64,000 nt of DNA from Actinoplanes italicus (GTDB lineage Bacteria; Actinomycetota; Actinomycetes; Mycobacteriales; Micromonosporaceae). Below are positions 1-8,999 of this stretch, one piece after another. Where the stretch lies: NCBI RefSeq assembly GCF_003001815.1, contig NZ_PVMZ01000005.1:62001-126000 (forward strand), written 5' to 3'. The notes below the pieces were generated by a model, which had not been told where the DNA came from, did no database searches, and saw only the letters and a program-made list of their open reading frames with translations. Position numbers and translations under genes: made by a program. The first letter of the stretch is position 1. Each line of letters opens with the position of its first letter.

Positions 1-498
1 GTGCCAGAGGACGAGGTGGGGGTGGTCGGGCCAGGGCAGCGCGGCGTGCGCGGCGAAGATCGGGCGGCCCTCCGGGTTACCGGCGACGGACTCGGCGGCC
101 CGGCGGGCCAGGTCGGCCGCCTCGCGGATCTCCGGGGTGTCGACCAGTCCGCCGAAGGCCCGGCTCAGCGCGGCTCCGGCGGCCTCCGTGCGGGCCGCCA
201 GCACGGCCGCCGGTGTGGTCCGCTCCCAGGCCGCGGGCAGCGCCCGGGCGACCAGCGCCGGGTTGAAGTTGAAGAACGCGGCGACCACCGGGGCGGGTCC
301 GACCGGTCCCATGGCCGCAGCCCGGGACGCGAAGTACCCGGACCGCGCGTCGATGCCCAGTGCCGCGTAGCGCTCGTGGGCCTCGGGCGCGAAGTAGATC
401 AGCCCGTGCAGCGCCTCCGCCGACCGCCAGGCCTGGCGCACCACGCCCGGGTCGAGCACGGACGGTTCCTGCCAGTGGACCTCTGTCGTATCCGTCAT
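1..498 (-). CDS. SCO6745-family protein, C-terminus beyond window
   Basis: The reverse strand reads open from an ATG at 498 to the window edge, giving 166 codons with no stop. The N-terminal part carries the pattern EALHGLIYFAPEAHERYAALG, followed by YFASRAAAMGPV and a FFNFNP block. I recognise these as hallmarks of the SCO6745 (SalK-like) family of actinobacterial proteins, which has no firmly established biochemical role. The rightward reading of the same bases has no recognisable family pattern. Only the N-terminal portion is present, so total length and C-terminal features are unknown. It is divided from the next gene by about 77 bp. Confidence 0.8.
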   Translation of the reverse strand, partial: MTDTTEVHWQEPSVLDPGVVRQAWRSAEALHGLIYFAPEAHERYAALGIDARSGYFASRAAAMGPVGPAPVVAAFFNFNPALVARALPAAWERTTPAAVLAARTEAAGAALSRAFGGLVDTPEIREAADLARRAAESVAGNPEGRPIFAAHAALPWPDHPHLVLWH

Positions 499-575
499 CA
501 CGCCCGCTTCCCGCCGACAATGTTACCGACGGGTAGCTTCGCATGGCGGAACTGCTCCTGTCACGACCCGCCCTG

Positions 576-1430
576 TCACGACCCGCCGACGGCCTTCCGC
601 GCATGGTCGGCGAACGCCTCGGCTGCCGGGTGGGTGGGCACGAGCGGCCGGAGCAGCCGGACGGTCACCGCTCCGGCGTCCGTGATGGGCAGATAGCGGA
701 CTCCGGGATGCGGGTGGCTGTGCCCGGTGCCCTCCGTGGTGACGCCGAGCGCCTCACCGATGGCGATCACGGTGAGCCACTCGTCGACGCCGTCCACCTC
801 GACGATGTGCGGCTGCCGGCCCCGCACCCAGAATCCCGCCGTCGTCGCCGCGGTGGAACAGACGACCACCGGGTGATCGGCGAGGTCCGCCAGGCGCACA
901 CCGCCGGACAGCATCAGCGGATGCCCGTCCGGCACGGCGACCAAGCGGTCCTCGCTGTACAACTCCTCCGCGATCACATCGCCGTCCGGAGCTGGCATCG
1001 TGCGCACGACCGCCATGTCCAGCTCTCCGCGACGCAACGCCGCCTCGGGGTCGTCACGGCGGTACAACCGGACCGGAGTCTCCGGAAACCGCTCACGCCA
1101 TGCGCGCAGCACGGCGGTCGTCCGTTCGCCGAGCAGCGCCCAGGCGAACCCGACACGCAGCGGGCGGGGCCCCGTGGCGGCCTGTGCCAGGGCGTCGTCG
1201 ACCTGGTTGAGGATCGCGTGGCTGCGTTCGTGCAGGACCCGGCCGGCGTCGGTGAGTGCCAGGCGGCGGGTCGTACGCTCCACCAGCGGCGTGCCGATGC
1301 GGCTCTCCAGCTGCTCGAGGGTGCGCGAGAGCGCGGGCTGGCTGATCCGCAGCAGTCGCGCCGCGCCGCTGATGGTTCCCACGTCACCGATGGCGACCAG
1401 CGCCCGCAGGTGCCGCAGCTCCACATTCAT
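576..1430 (-). CDS. LysR-family transcriptional regulator
   Basis: A 284-residue protein with the LysR layout: an N-terminal winged HTH (MNVELRHLRALVAIG, then ISGAARLLRISQPALSRTLEQLE at about 20-42) and a C-terminal effector-binding domain. The ATG at 1430 gives the usual family N-terminus; a TTG at 1439 would add three residues. It is divergent from the SDR gene starting at 1501, the classic arrangement in which a LysR protein controls its neighbour. The effector cannot be read from sequence. Confidence 0.9.
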   Translation of the reverse strand: MNVELRHLRALVAIGDVGTISGAARLLRISQPALSRTLEQLESRIGTPLVERTTRRLALTDAGRVLHERSHAILNQVDDALAQAATGPRPLRVGFAWALLGERTTAVLRAWRERFPETPVRLYRRDDPEAALRRGELDMAVVRTMPAPDGDVIAEELYSEDRLVAVPDGHPLMLSGGVRLADLADHPVVVCSTAATTAGFWVRGRQPHIVEVDGVDEWLTVIAIGEALGVTTEGTGHSHPHPGVRYLPITDAGAVTVRLLRPLVPTHPAAEAFADHARKAVGGS

Positions 1431-1500
1431 AACCGGCAAGCATAGATGGCGTCATGAACGGCATTTCCCCGTCGCCGCGTCCGTACCTAGCGTGAGCGGC

Positions 1501-2097
1501 ATGCGGATTCTTCTCGCCGGTGCCACGGGCACCCTCGGCACGTACGTTGGCAAGGAACTTGCCGCTCGCGGCCACGACATCCTGGCGGTCGCGCGCCGCA
1601 GCGGCGACCTGCGGTACGACATCACCGACCCGGCCCAGGTCAGCGCCATGTACGAGCGGGCCGGCCGGGTCGACGCGGTCGTCAGCACCGCCGGCCACAC
1701 ACCGTTCAAGGCGATCACCGAGCTGACCGCCGAGGACTATCTGGCGGCCTATCGCGGCAAGGTCGCCGGCCAGATAGAGCTGGTACGCCAGGGCCTCGCC
1801 CGGATCGGCGAACGCGGATCCTTCACCCTGATCAGCGGCGTGCTGGCCCGCGAGCCGATCCCGTCCGGCAGCGCCGCCTCGATGGCCAACGGCGCCCTGG
1901 AGGCGTTCGTGCGGGCGGCGGCCATCGAGATCGCTCCGCAGCGGATCAACGCGGTCAGCCCCACGGTCTTCACCGAGAGCCTCGGCACCTACGGCGACTA
2001 CTTTCCCGGCATGGAACCGGTTCCCCTGGCCCGGGTCGCGCAGGCCTACGTGCGGTCGGTCGAGGGCGCACTGACGGGCCAGGTTTTCGTGCTGTGA
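1501..2097 (+). CDS. Short-chain dehydrogenase-like protein, atypical
   Basis: A 198-residue Rossmann protein. The nucleotide motif GATGTLG sits at residues 6-12 and the sheet region includes DAVVSTAGHTPF, so it is an NAD(P)-binding SDR-type fold. The usual Tyr-x-x-x-Lys pair is not visible. The expected region reads GSAASMANGALEAFVRAAA, with neither residue in place. This resembles a small SDR subfamily with the same substitution, so chemistry is uncertain. An in-frame GTG at 1492 would add three residues. It is probably controlled by the divergent LysR gene, from which it is separated by 70 bp. Confidence 0.85.
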   Translation: MRILLAGATGTLGTYVGKELAARGHDILAVARRSGDLRYDITDPAQVSAMYERAGRVDAVVSTAGHTPFKAITELTAEDYLAAYRGKVAGQIELVRQGLARIGERGSFTLISGVLAREPIPSGSAASMANGALEAFVRAAAIEIAPQRINAVSPTVFTESLGTYGDYFPGMEPVPLARVAQAYVRSVEGALTGQVFVL

Positions 2098-2152
2098 GCA
2101 GGCTCCCCGCCCGCCACCTCCGGTCCGGGGGATTCCGCCGATGAAGTGAGCC

Positions 2153-2416
2153 GTGAAGAAGCCACGCATCGGCGATCGCAACCTCGCGATGACGGCAGCT
2201 CTGGGCGCCGTCCCGATCGCGCTGGCCGCCTTCGTCATCCAGGGCACGGTCCAGACGTCCAGGGCGGCCGACGAGCAGCACGGGGCGCTCGCCGTAGACC
2301 TGCTCTTCGCCGAGGTCCGCAACGCCGTCTCGATGCAGGAGGTGCACCTGCGCCACTACGAGAGCGGCGGCGGTGGTGTCGCCTGGCACGAGCCCCGCTC
2401 GATCGTGGCGGCCTGA
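2153..2416 (+). pseudogene. N-terminal fragment of a membrane sensor protein
   Basis: An 87-codon reading frame from GTG 2153. It encodes a cytoplasmic stub, one membrane helix (TAALGAVPIALAAFVIQ) and the start of an extracytoplasmic helix (VDLLFAEVRNAVSMQEVHLRHYE). This looks like the first quarter of a sensor such as a GGDEF/EAL or chemoreceptor-type protein. It then runs into an unrelated tail and stops. No cytoplasmic output domain follows in any frame before the TetR gene. I read it as a decayed gene; a genuine small membrane protein is possible but less likely. Confidence 0.45.
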
Positions 2417-2423
2417 CCGTCAC

Positions 2424-3005
2424 CTATCGCAGAGTGCGGCGCAGGAGGTCGATCAGGTACCCGGCGGCGGCCGCGGTGTCGAAGGCGGGATCCGTGAGGC
2501 TTTCCGAGACGATCGCGTCCAGGGCTCCGTTCATGATCACCGCGGTCAACCCGGGGTCGACGTCGGCCCGGTAGTCACCGGCGTCACGGGCCGCGGCGAT
2601 CAGTGCCGCCACCGACTGCCGCCGGCTCGGGGCGCCCGGGGTGTCGTCGACAGCCGGAGCCTCCACGATCGCCTCGACGATCATGCGGGTGTGCGCCGGA
2701 TTCTCGGCCAGGTAGCCGACCATCGAGCGGATGTACGCCTCGACCGCAGCGGCACCCGACTGGGCTGCGACGGCCGCTCCGACGCGTGCGGTCAGACCCT
2801 CCAGCACCGAGTCGTAGGCGGCCCGGACCACGGCGTCCTTCGACGGGAAGTGGTACAGCACGGCGGCCTTCGAGATGCCCGCAGCCTCGGCTATCCGGGC
2901 CAGTGACGTGCCGGCATAGCCGTGCCGGGCGATCAGGTCGATGGTCACGCCGATGAGCTGGGCACGGCGGGCCTGCTCGGTGAGGGTCAGAGGTTTCGCG
3001 GGCAC
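2424..3005 (-). CDS. TetR/AcrR-family regulator
   Basis: 193 residues. The N-terminal HTH is clear: IARHGYAGTSLARIAEAAG, then ISKAAVLYHFPSKDAVVRAA, ending near residue 65. The rest is a helical ligand-binding region. It is divergent from the hydrolase at 3069, and a 12-bp dyad at 3023-3034 lies between them, so autoregulation and control of the hydrolase are likely. The ligand is unknown. Confidence 0.92.
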   Translation of the reverse strand: MPAKPLTLTEQARRAQLIGVTIDLIARHGYAGTSLARIAEAAGISKAAVLYHFPSKDAVVRAAYDSVLEGLTARVGAAVAAQSGAAAVEAYIRSMVGYLAENPAHTRMIVEAIVEAPAVDDTPGAPSRRQSVAALIAAARDAGDYRADVDPGLTAVIMNGALDAIVSESLTDPAFDTAAAAGYLIDLLRRTLR

Positions 3006-3022
3006 CGCACCACCGTACCGAT

Positions 3023-3034
3023 AACCGCTCGGTT
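3023..3034. promoter_or_regulatory. Candidate TetR operator
   Basis: AACCG-CT-CGGTT, an inverted repeat of 5-bp arms, lies in the 63-bp gap between the divergent TetR and hydrolase genes. Its position, 18 bp upstream of the TetR start, suits an operator. Binding is inferred from position and symmetry only. Confidence 0.5.
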
Positions 3035-3068
3035 GGAAAATCTACCGCGTGGTCAGTAGTCTGACCGT

Positions 3069-4073
3069 ATGGTTAGGACGACGGCACGGAAGATCGGAAA
3101 CTGGCTGCGCCGGCGCCGCCGCCCGCTCCTCTGGGCGGGGACCGTCCTCATGGTCCTGCTGGCCAGCGGCGCCTACGCGCTGCGCGACCCGGCACCGGTC
3201 GGCTACTTCACCTCGGCCGCGGCGCACGACCGGTTCCTCGCCACCTATCGCGAGGCGATGGCGGAACTGCCGGCCCCGGATCGCACACTCGACATCCGTA
3301 CCGGGTACGGCGTCGTGCGCGTCTACCACTTCGACGGCACCGGCGAGCCGGATGCCGCACCGCTGCTGCTGCTGCCCGGGCGCGCCTCGGCGTCCCCGGT
3401 GTGGGCCGACAACCTGCCGTCACTGCTCCGGCTGCGCGACGTCTACACGGTGGACCTGCTCGGCGAACCGGGCCTCAGCGTCCAGCAACGCCCCATCACC
3501 GGCGACGCCGACCACGCGCGGTGGCTGCACGAGGTGCTCCTGGCACTGCCCGAGCCGCGGTTCCACCTGTTCGGCCTGTCGTTCGGTGGGTGGACGGCGA
3601 TGAACCTGGCCCTGCACCAGCCCGCGAAGGTGGCCGGCGTCATCGTGCTGGACCCTGTGCTGACCTTCGCGGACCTGTCGGCAGCGGTGATCCTGCGATC
3701 GATTCCGGTTAGCGTACGGTGGGCGCCGCGCTCATGGCGCGACGACTTCGCGAGCTGGACCGCGAACGACGCACCGGTCGAGGACGTCCCTGTCGCCGAC
3801 ATGATCGAGCAGGGGCTTCAGGCGTACGTGATGAAGTTGTCCGCACCCACCCGGCCGGACCGGGACCGGCTCGGCCGCCTCGAACCGCCGGCCCTGGTGC
3901 TGCTGGCCGGGAAGTCCCGGATGCACGACGCCGCCGCAGCAGCCGCGTACGCCGGGGACGTGCTGCCGGCGGCCACGGTGAAGACCTATCCCGACGCCTC
4001 GCACGCGATCAACGGCGAATACCCCGACCAGATCGCCACCGATGTCGGGGCCTTCCTCGACGGGAAGGGCTGA
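3069..4073 (+). CDS. Membrane-anchored alpha/beta hydrolase
   Basis: 334 residues. An Arg-rich N-terminus (RRRRRP) precedes one membrane helix at about 20-37, so the catalytic domain is probably held outside the membrane. The nucleophile elbow GLSFGG places Ser171 as nucleophile, and the histidine is likely His312 in DASHAING. The acid residue is less clear. The family is broad, so substrate cannot be assigned. The gene is divergent from a TetR regulator and its stop lies 4 bp from the stop of the convergent membrane protein gene. Confidence 0.85.
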   Translation: MVRTTARKIGNWLRRRRRPLLWAGTVLMVLLASGAYALRDPAPVGYFTSAAAHDRFLATYREAMAELPAPDRTLDIRTGYGVVRVYHFDGTGEPDAAPLLLLPGRASASPVWADNLPSLLRLRDVYTVDLLGEPGLSVQQRPITGDADHARWLHEVLLALPEPRFHLFGLSFGGWTAMNLALHQPAKVAGVIVLDPVLTFADLSAAVILRSIPVSVRWAPRSWRDDFASWTANDAPVEDVPVADMIEQGLQAYVMKLSAPTRPDRDRLGRLEPPALVLLAGKSRMHDAAAAAAYAGDVLPAATVKTYPDASHAINGEYPDQIATDVGAFLDGKG

Positions 4074-4077
4074 CCGG

Positions 4078-5316
4078 TCAGTCGAGCAGGTCTTCCCGCG
4101 GCGGCACCCACGGCGCCGGCAGACGGGGGCACTCGTCCTGGCCCGGGCCGACCTCGACCTCGGCCAGCCCGAGTCCCGGCTCGCGGTCGAAGCGCAGGTC
4201 GCCGACGATCCAGCCGTCGCCCTTCGGCACGACCCACGGCGCCCGGGCGAACTGGAGCAACGCGCCGACGGCGCAGTACTCGGAGCCGAGATCGGCCAGC
4301 AGGGTCGCGGGGATCGTCAGCTCGCCGGCCCAGTTCACCTCGTCGGTGGACGGCTGAGCGATCGGGGTGAGCCGGGCGGTCGGGTCGGGAGTGCCGCCCG
4401 GGTACATCTCGGCGCACCGGCGGGCCGGGATCCACCCGGGCGTCAGGGAGTGGAACGCGCGGCGCACGACGTACTGGTCGCCGGACCGCTGGACGGCCAG
4501 CACCTCACGGCACAGCGGGTCGGCGGGCATCGGCGTCAGGACTACGTCGAGGGTGCGGGTCTGCGGGAAGTAGTCGGTGAGCAGCGCCTCGAAGCGGCTC
4601 TCCGCGGTCCTCGAAGTGATCACGAACGTCGCGGTCAGCGCCAGCCAGGCGGCGACACCGGCAGCCAGCGCCACCCGCGGCGGCGCGAACCGGCTCGCCG
4701 CCGCGAGCCCCGCGGTCAGCACGGTCAGCAGGGCGGCCATCGACAGCGGCACGAACCCGCTGAACCAGCTCAGGCCGAGTCCAGCCGTCAGCACCAGGGC
4801 GATCAGGATGCGCCAGGTACGGCTGGGCAGCACGAACAGAAGCACCGAGCAGCAGGCCCAGAGCAGCGGCTCGATGATGAAGACGGCGTCGCCGTAGTAC
4901 CAGCGGTTGTCGAGCGGCCAGAACGGGTGGACGCCGTAGTTGTTGGTCAGGTCGAGGGCGATGTGCAGCAGCGTCGCCAGCACCGACAGCCCGGCGAGGA
5001 ACCAGGTGTCCGCCGGTCTCGGCGTGATCTTGCGACGCCACCACCACAGGCGTACGGCCAGGAAGAGCAGCAGCGACAGGCCGAGCGCGCCGGGGATGGT
5101 GTGGGTGTGGCCGCGATGGTGCAGCAGGTAGTCCAGCGTGGTGCCGGCCCACGTGGTGTAGAGGACGTCCGCGTCCGGCAGGTTGCCACCGACCACCATG
5201 ACGGTGATGGCGACGGTCCGGCGGGCGCGGTCGCTGAGCACCGCCGACGGCGGCAGAGCCCGATGGACGGTCTCACCGACCATGACGCTGATCAGCGCGT
5301 GCGTCACATTGTCCAT
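4078..5316 (-). CDS. YdjM-type membrane-bound metal-dependent hydrolase
   Basis: 412 residues starting at ATG 5316 (MDNVTHALISVMVG). The N-terminal MDxxTH and the later HHRGHTHTIPG motif are typical of the YdjM/inner-membrane metal-dependent hydrolase family, where His/Asp residues bind metal. Several hydrophobic helices follow (about residues 85-260), with a soluble C-terminal half of about 150 residues. The physiological substrate of this family is not established. It is divergent from the kinase gene, with about 70 bp between starts. Confidence 0.8.
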   Translation of the reverse strand: MDNVTHALISVMVGETVHRALPPSAVLSDRARRTVAITVMVVGGNLPDADVLYTTWAGTTLDYLLHHRGHTHTIPGALGLSLLLFLAVRLWWWRRKITPRPADTWFLAGLSVLATLLHIALDLTNNYGVHPFWPLDNRWYYGDAVFIIEPLLWACCSVLLFVLPSRTWRILIALVLTAGLGLSWFSGFVPLSMAALLTVLTAGLAAASRFAPPRVALAAGVAAWLALTATFVITSRTAESRFEALLTDYFPQTRTLDVVLTPMPADPLCREVLAVQRSGDQYVVRRAFHSLTPGWIPARRCAEMYPGGTPDPTARLTPIAQPSTDEVNWAGELTIPATLLADLGSEYCAVGALLQFARAPWVVPKGDGWIVGDLRFDREPGLGLAEVEVGPGQDECPRLPAPWVPPREDLLD

Positions 5317-5386
5317 GTCCGGTGATCTTAGGCTCACGCTGATCGGAGCGTTTCCGCACCCGTACATGGGGGCATCGAAGCTCTCG

Positions 5387-6907
5387 ATGAACCCCGGAGA
5401 CCTGATGGACGGCCGGTTCCGGCTGCGCGGCCGGCTCGGCGCCGGCGGCATGTCGGTGGTGTGGCGTGCCCACGACGAGGTGCTCGGCCGTGACGTGGCG
5501 GTCAAGGTCCTCTCCCCCGGCCTGGCACGCGACCGGTCGCTGCTGGCCGACATCCGTGCCGAGGCGCGGGCGATCGCCCGGCTGCGACACCCCAACATCG
5601 TCGAGGTGTACGACTACGGCGAGGCCGGCACGCTGCCGTACCTGGTCATGGAGGTCGCCGAAGGCCGCACCCTGGCGCAGCTGCTCACCGCCGGGGCGCT
5701 GCCCTGGCAGACCGCCGTCGTGATCGGCACCCAGGTCGCCGCGGCACTGGCCGCCGCCCACGACCGCAACGTGGTGCACCGGGACGTGAAACCGGCCAAC
5801 GTGGTCGTCTCCGGCGCCCGGGTGAAGCTGCTCGACTTCGGCATATCAGCGCTGTCCGGCGACGACGACCGCCGGACCGGTCACCTGCTGGGCACACCCG
5901 CCTATCTGGCGCCCGAGCGTCTCGAACACGGGGTGGTACGCCCGTCGACCGATGTGTACGCGCTGGGCCTGCTGCTCTACCGTGCGCTCGCCGGGCGGTT
6001 GCCGTGGGAGGCGTCGACCGCGACCCAGATGCTGCGGGCCCACCGCTACCAGGAGCCGGCCGTCCTGCCGCGCATCGCCGGGCTGCCGGCCGAGGTGGCC
6101 GACCTGTGCCGCCGCTGCCTGTCCAAGGACCCCGCCCGCCGCCCGGCCGCCGCCGAGGCCGCCGTGGCACTGGCCGCGGCGGCCGGCCTCGACCCGGTGA
6201 TCCTCGCGCTTCCCGGCACGCCCGGCACCGCCCCCGTCCCCGCACCGGAGCGGCACACCCGGCCGGCGCCGACCGAGGCGGCCACCATGCCGGGCGGCGG
6301 CCCGCGACGGTCCCGGCGGGTCGCCGTCATGGGTGCGGCCGTGCTCGTGGCGGCCGGAGCGGCCGGCGCGGTGATGCTGCCCGACGACTCGCCCGGACCC
6401 ACGACGCAGGCGCAGGCCGCCGCCCCGGTCCCGGCCGCACCGAGCACGGCCCCGCCTCGGCCGCAGTGCACGGTCGGGTTCGTCGTGGCAGCCGCCGACG
6501 GCCGGTTCACCACCAAGGTCAACGTGGCGAACTCCGGGCAGGTGCCCATCCCGGCCTCGTCGCTGACCTTCACCCTGGCCGCCGATCACCGGCTGGCAGG
6601 CGGAACCCCGGGCCGCTGGCGGCAGAGCGGCCGGACGGTCGCCGCCCGGGTCGCCGAACTCGCGCCGGGTCACGACCACACCGCGGTCGTGCGCGGCACC
6701 TACCGGGGTTCGAACACCCCGCCCGGCCACTTCAAGCTCGACGACACCGAATGCCGGATCACTCTGTCGGTGGCACAGACCGCCCCGCTGACCGCGTCCG
6801 CACCGAAGCCCGCGAAGGCCGAGCCGGCCAAACCGGCCCCGGCCGAGAAGAAGGTCAAGCCTCCGAAACCGAAGGACGAGGACGACGAGGACGACGGCGA
6901 GGAGTGA
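5387..6907 (+). CDS. Membrane Ser/Thr protein kinase with CBM-like ectodomain
   Basis: 506 residues. The kinase domain (about 10-265) is complete: glycine loop GRLGAGGMSVV, catalytic Lys40, HRDVKPAN with Asp133, DFG at 150-152 and an APE motif. A Pro-rich linker leads to one membrane helix at about 312-331. Outside is a beta-rich domain (about 360-462) resembling family-2 carbohydrate-binding modules, with two cysteines at its ends. The C-terminal tail is Lys/Pro-rich and then acidic. Start choice: ATG 5387 gives the common xPGxLxxGRF opening. ATG 5366 and ATG 5405 are alternatives; the latter has GGAGA just upstream. Confidence 0.9.
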   Translation: MNPGDLMDGRFRLRGRLGAGGMSVVWRAHDEVLGRDVAVKVLSPGLARDRSLLADIRAEARAIARLRHPNIVEVYDYGEAGTLPYLVMEVAEGRTLAQLLTAGALPWQTAVVIGTQVAAALAAAHDRNVVHRDVKPANVVVSGARVKLLDFGISALSGDDDRRTGHLLGTPAYLAPERLEHGVVRPSTDVYALGLLLYRALAGRLPWEASTATQMLRAHRYQEPAVLPRIAGLPAEVADLCRRCLSKDPARRPAAAEAAVALAAAAGLDPVILALPGTPGTAPVPAPERHTRPAPTEAATMPGGGPRRSRRVAVMGAAVLVAAGAAGAVMLPDDSPGPTTQAQAAAPVPAAPSTAPPRPQCTVGFVVAAADGRFTTKVNVANSGQVPIPASSLTFTLAADHRLAGGTPGRWRQSGRTVAARVAELAPGHDHTAVVRGTYRGSNTPPGHFKLDDTECRITLSVAQTAPLTASAPKPAKAEPAKPAPAEKKVKPPKPKDEDDEDDGEE

Positions 6908-6917
6908 CGCCACCGGG

Positions 6918-7013
6918 TCAGCGTGGCCCGTTGCGCTTGCGGAGCCAGACGAGCACGCCCGCGACCACCAGCAGCACCGGCAGGACGAGTCCCCACATCA
7001 GCAGACCGTTCAT
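6918..7013 (-). CDS. 31-residue single-pass membrane peptide
   Basis: A short frame from ATG 7013 to the stop at 6918-6920, encoding 31 residues: MNGLLMWG, a hydrophobic run of valines and leucines, and a basic end WLRKRNGPR. It would insert as one membrane helix with a positive cytoplasmic C-terminus. Its ATG overlaps the stop codon of the APC permease gene (ATGA), which suggests translational coupling and a role as an accessory subunit. A GGAG sequence lies about 7 nt upstream. No family is recognised; the coding call rests on coupling, hydrophobicity and codon use. Confidence 0.55.
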   Translation of the reverse strand: MNGLLMWGLVLPVLLVVAGVLVWLRKRNGPR

Positions 7014-8290
7014 GTTCTACTCCCTGATCGGCGGCGCCAGCCCAGTTCGAGCGCGATGCTCAGCACCAGCACCCCGGCAAGGGTGACCAGTGAGGCCGGT
7101 TCGTGGATGAGCGTGGTGAAGGTGAAGGTCAGCAGCACGATGGCCGCCGAGCCGATGGCGAGGGTCAGGATCGCGGCGCTGGCGCCGGTCTCGGAGCGGA
7201 CCCGGAAGTGGGCTGCGGTGATGAAGGTGAAGATGAGCAGGGCCACGGCGCTACCGATCGAGGCGATAGCGTCCAGGTCGAAGAACGCCGCCAGCAGCAC
7301 GCAGGCCGCCGCCTGGATCAGCAGGCCGACCGAGGCGCGGCCGCCGAGGCGCCGGGCCATCAGCCCGGGGAACTGCCCGGTCTCGGCGAGCCGGTCGGAC
7401 AGGCCGGCCGCCGGGTACAGGCCCGCGTTGGTGGCGCCCGCAGTGGCGAACAGCGCGGTGATCGCCATCAGCCAGTAGCCGGCGTCGCCCAGCGACGGCT
7501 GCGCGGCGACGGCCAGTGCCGTGTCGCCGGACTCGATCACCTGGTCGACCGTCAGGGTGCCGAAGACCCCCAGCGCGATGGCGACGTAGATGACCGTGGC
7601 GATGACCAGGGCCAGGTACATCGCCTTGGGCAGCTGCCGGGCCGGCTGCTTCAGATCCTTGGCCGTGAAGGTGATGATGCCGAAGCCGAGGAACGCGAAG
7701 AAGGTGAGCGCGACGCTGGAGATGATGTCGCGGAACGACGGGTAGCCGGAGAAGGCCAGCAGCGACGGATCCATGTTGGCGAGCGTGACCAGGGCGAACA
7801 CCACGAGGATCCCGAGCACCAGGTAGACGATCACAGTCTGCGCCCGGGCGACGAGCGTCGAACCGGCGATGTTCACCACGGTCATCACCACGATGATCAG
7901 CACGGCGAAGGCCTTCGCCCAGACGGCGTTCTCGCCGGTGAACATGGCACTGGCGTAGCTGCCGAAGGAGACGGCCACCATCGCGGTGACGATGGCGTTG
8001 GCCGCGTACGTCAGCCACGCGGTGACACCGGTGACGTGCCCCGGCCCGAAACCCCTGGTCACGTATTCGAGGAGGCCTCCCGCGGAGGGGTAGCGGGCGC
8101 CGAGCCTGGCGAACGAGTAGCCCTGGAGCGCCGCGATGACACCGGCGATCAGGAACGACAGCCACACGGCCGCGCCGGCCACCTCACCGGCCGCGCCGAG
8201 CAGGGCGAAGATCCCCGCGCCGACCATTGCGCCGACACCGATGAACGCCGCCTGCCGTACCGTCAGGAATCGGGTTTGCAGGTCCGTCAT
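7010..8290 (-). CDS. APC-superfamily amino acid permease
   Basis: 426 residues, about 12 membrane helices. The N-terminal motif GVGAMVGAGIFALLG is the conserved substrate-binding helix 1 of APC transporters, and helix 6 carries ALTFFAFLGFG. It probably imports or exchanges an amino acid or amine across the cytoplasmic membrane; the substrate is not evident. The stop codon overlaps the start of the 31-residue membrane peptide, making a two-gene unit. Confidence 0.9.
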   Translation of the reverse strand: MTDLQTRFLTVRQAAFIGVGAMVGAGIFALLGAAGEVAGAAVWLSFLIAGVIAALQGYSFARLGARYPSAGGLLEYVTRGFGPGHVTGVTAWLTYAANAIVTAMVAVSFGSYASAMFTGENAVWAKAFAVLIIVVMTVVNIAGSTLVARAQTVIVYLVLGILVVFALVTLANMDPSLLAFSGYPSFRDIISSVALTFFAFLGFGIITFTAKDLKQPARQLPKAMYLALVIATVIYVAIALGVFGTLTVDQVIESGDTALAVAAQPSLGDAGYWLMAITALFATAGATNAGLYPAAGLSDRLAETGQFPGLMARRLGGRASVGLLIQAAACVLLAAFFDLDAIASIGSAVALLIFTFITAAHFRVRSETGASAAILTLAIGSAAIVLLTFTFTTLIHEPASLVTLAGVLVLSIALELGWRRRSGSRT

Positions 8291-8351
8291 GGCCTGAGTG
8301 TCGGTGTGGATCCGGCAACCGCCATCATCACCGGTGAATGAATTCGGCCGG

Positions 8352-8999
8352 TCAGCCGTTCCCGCGCAGCCAGGTCAGGACCGCCAGGACACGGCGGTTG
8401 TCGTCCTTGGCCCGTTCCAGCTGGAGCTTGCTGAGGATCATGGCGATGTGGCCCTCGACGGTCTTCGGCGCCAGGTAGAGCCGGCCGGCGATCGCGGCGT
8501 TGGAGCGGCCCTCGGCCATGTACGCGAGGACGGCCTGCTCACGTTCGGTGAGACCGCGGAGCAGTTCGGCGTGGCGATGGCGGTGCAGTAGCCGGGTGAC
8601 GATCTCCGGGTCGACGACGATCTCACCGGCGGCTACCCGTCCGACCGCGTCACGCACGGCCTCGGCGTCGTCGACCCGGTCCTTGAGCAGGTAGCCGACG
8701 CTGCCGCCGAGGTCGAGCAGCCGTACCGCGTAGCCGGTCTCGCCGTAGGTCGACAACACCAGGACCCCGACCCGCGGGTGGGCGCGGCGCAGCCGTGCGG
8801 CCGCGGTGAGACCCTCGTCGGTGAAGGTCGGCGGCATCCGGATGTCGAGGATCACGGCGTCCGGCGCGGTCTCGGCGACCCTGCGGTCGAGGTCGGTGGC
8901 GTCCCCCGCCTCGGCGGCCACCTCGACGCCGATCTCGGTCAGCAGCCGGGCGAGACCGCCGCGGAACAGGGCTGAATCGTCACAGATCACGACTCGCAT
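8352..8999 (-). CDS. NarL/FixJ-type response regulator
   Basis: 215 residues. The receiver domain (1-120) has the acidic pair CDD at 6-8 and phospho-acceptor Asp52 in VILDIRMPP. The C-terminal LuxR-type HTH reads GLTEREQAVLAYMAEGRSN and later KTVEGHIAMILSKL. Its start overlaps the end of the histidine kinase gene by 13 bp, so the two form an operon and a cognate pair. Target genes are not known; the adjacent APC permease downstream on the same strand is one candidate. Confidence 0.93.
   Translation of the reverse strand: MRVVICDDSALFRGGLARLLTEIGVEVAAEAGDATDLDRRVAETAPDAVILDIRMPPTFTDEGLTAAARLRRAHPRVGVLVLSTYGETGYAVRLLDLGGSVGYLLKDRVDDAEAVRDAVGRVAAGEIVVDPEIVTRLLHRHRHAELLRGLTEREQAVLAYMAEGRSNAAIAGRLYLAPKTVEGHIAMILSKLQLERAKDDNRRVLAVLTWLRGNG

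Noticed and set aside
6700..6725. GGGGTTCGAACACCCC as a tRNA T arm
   Set aside because: It lies inside the kinase ectodomain coding sequence and no other tRNA arms surround it.
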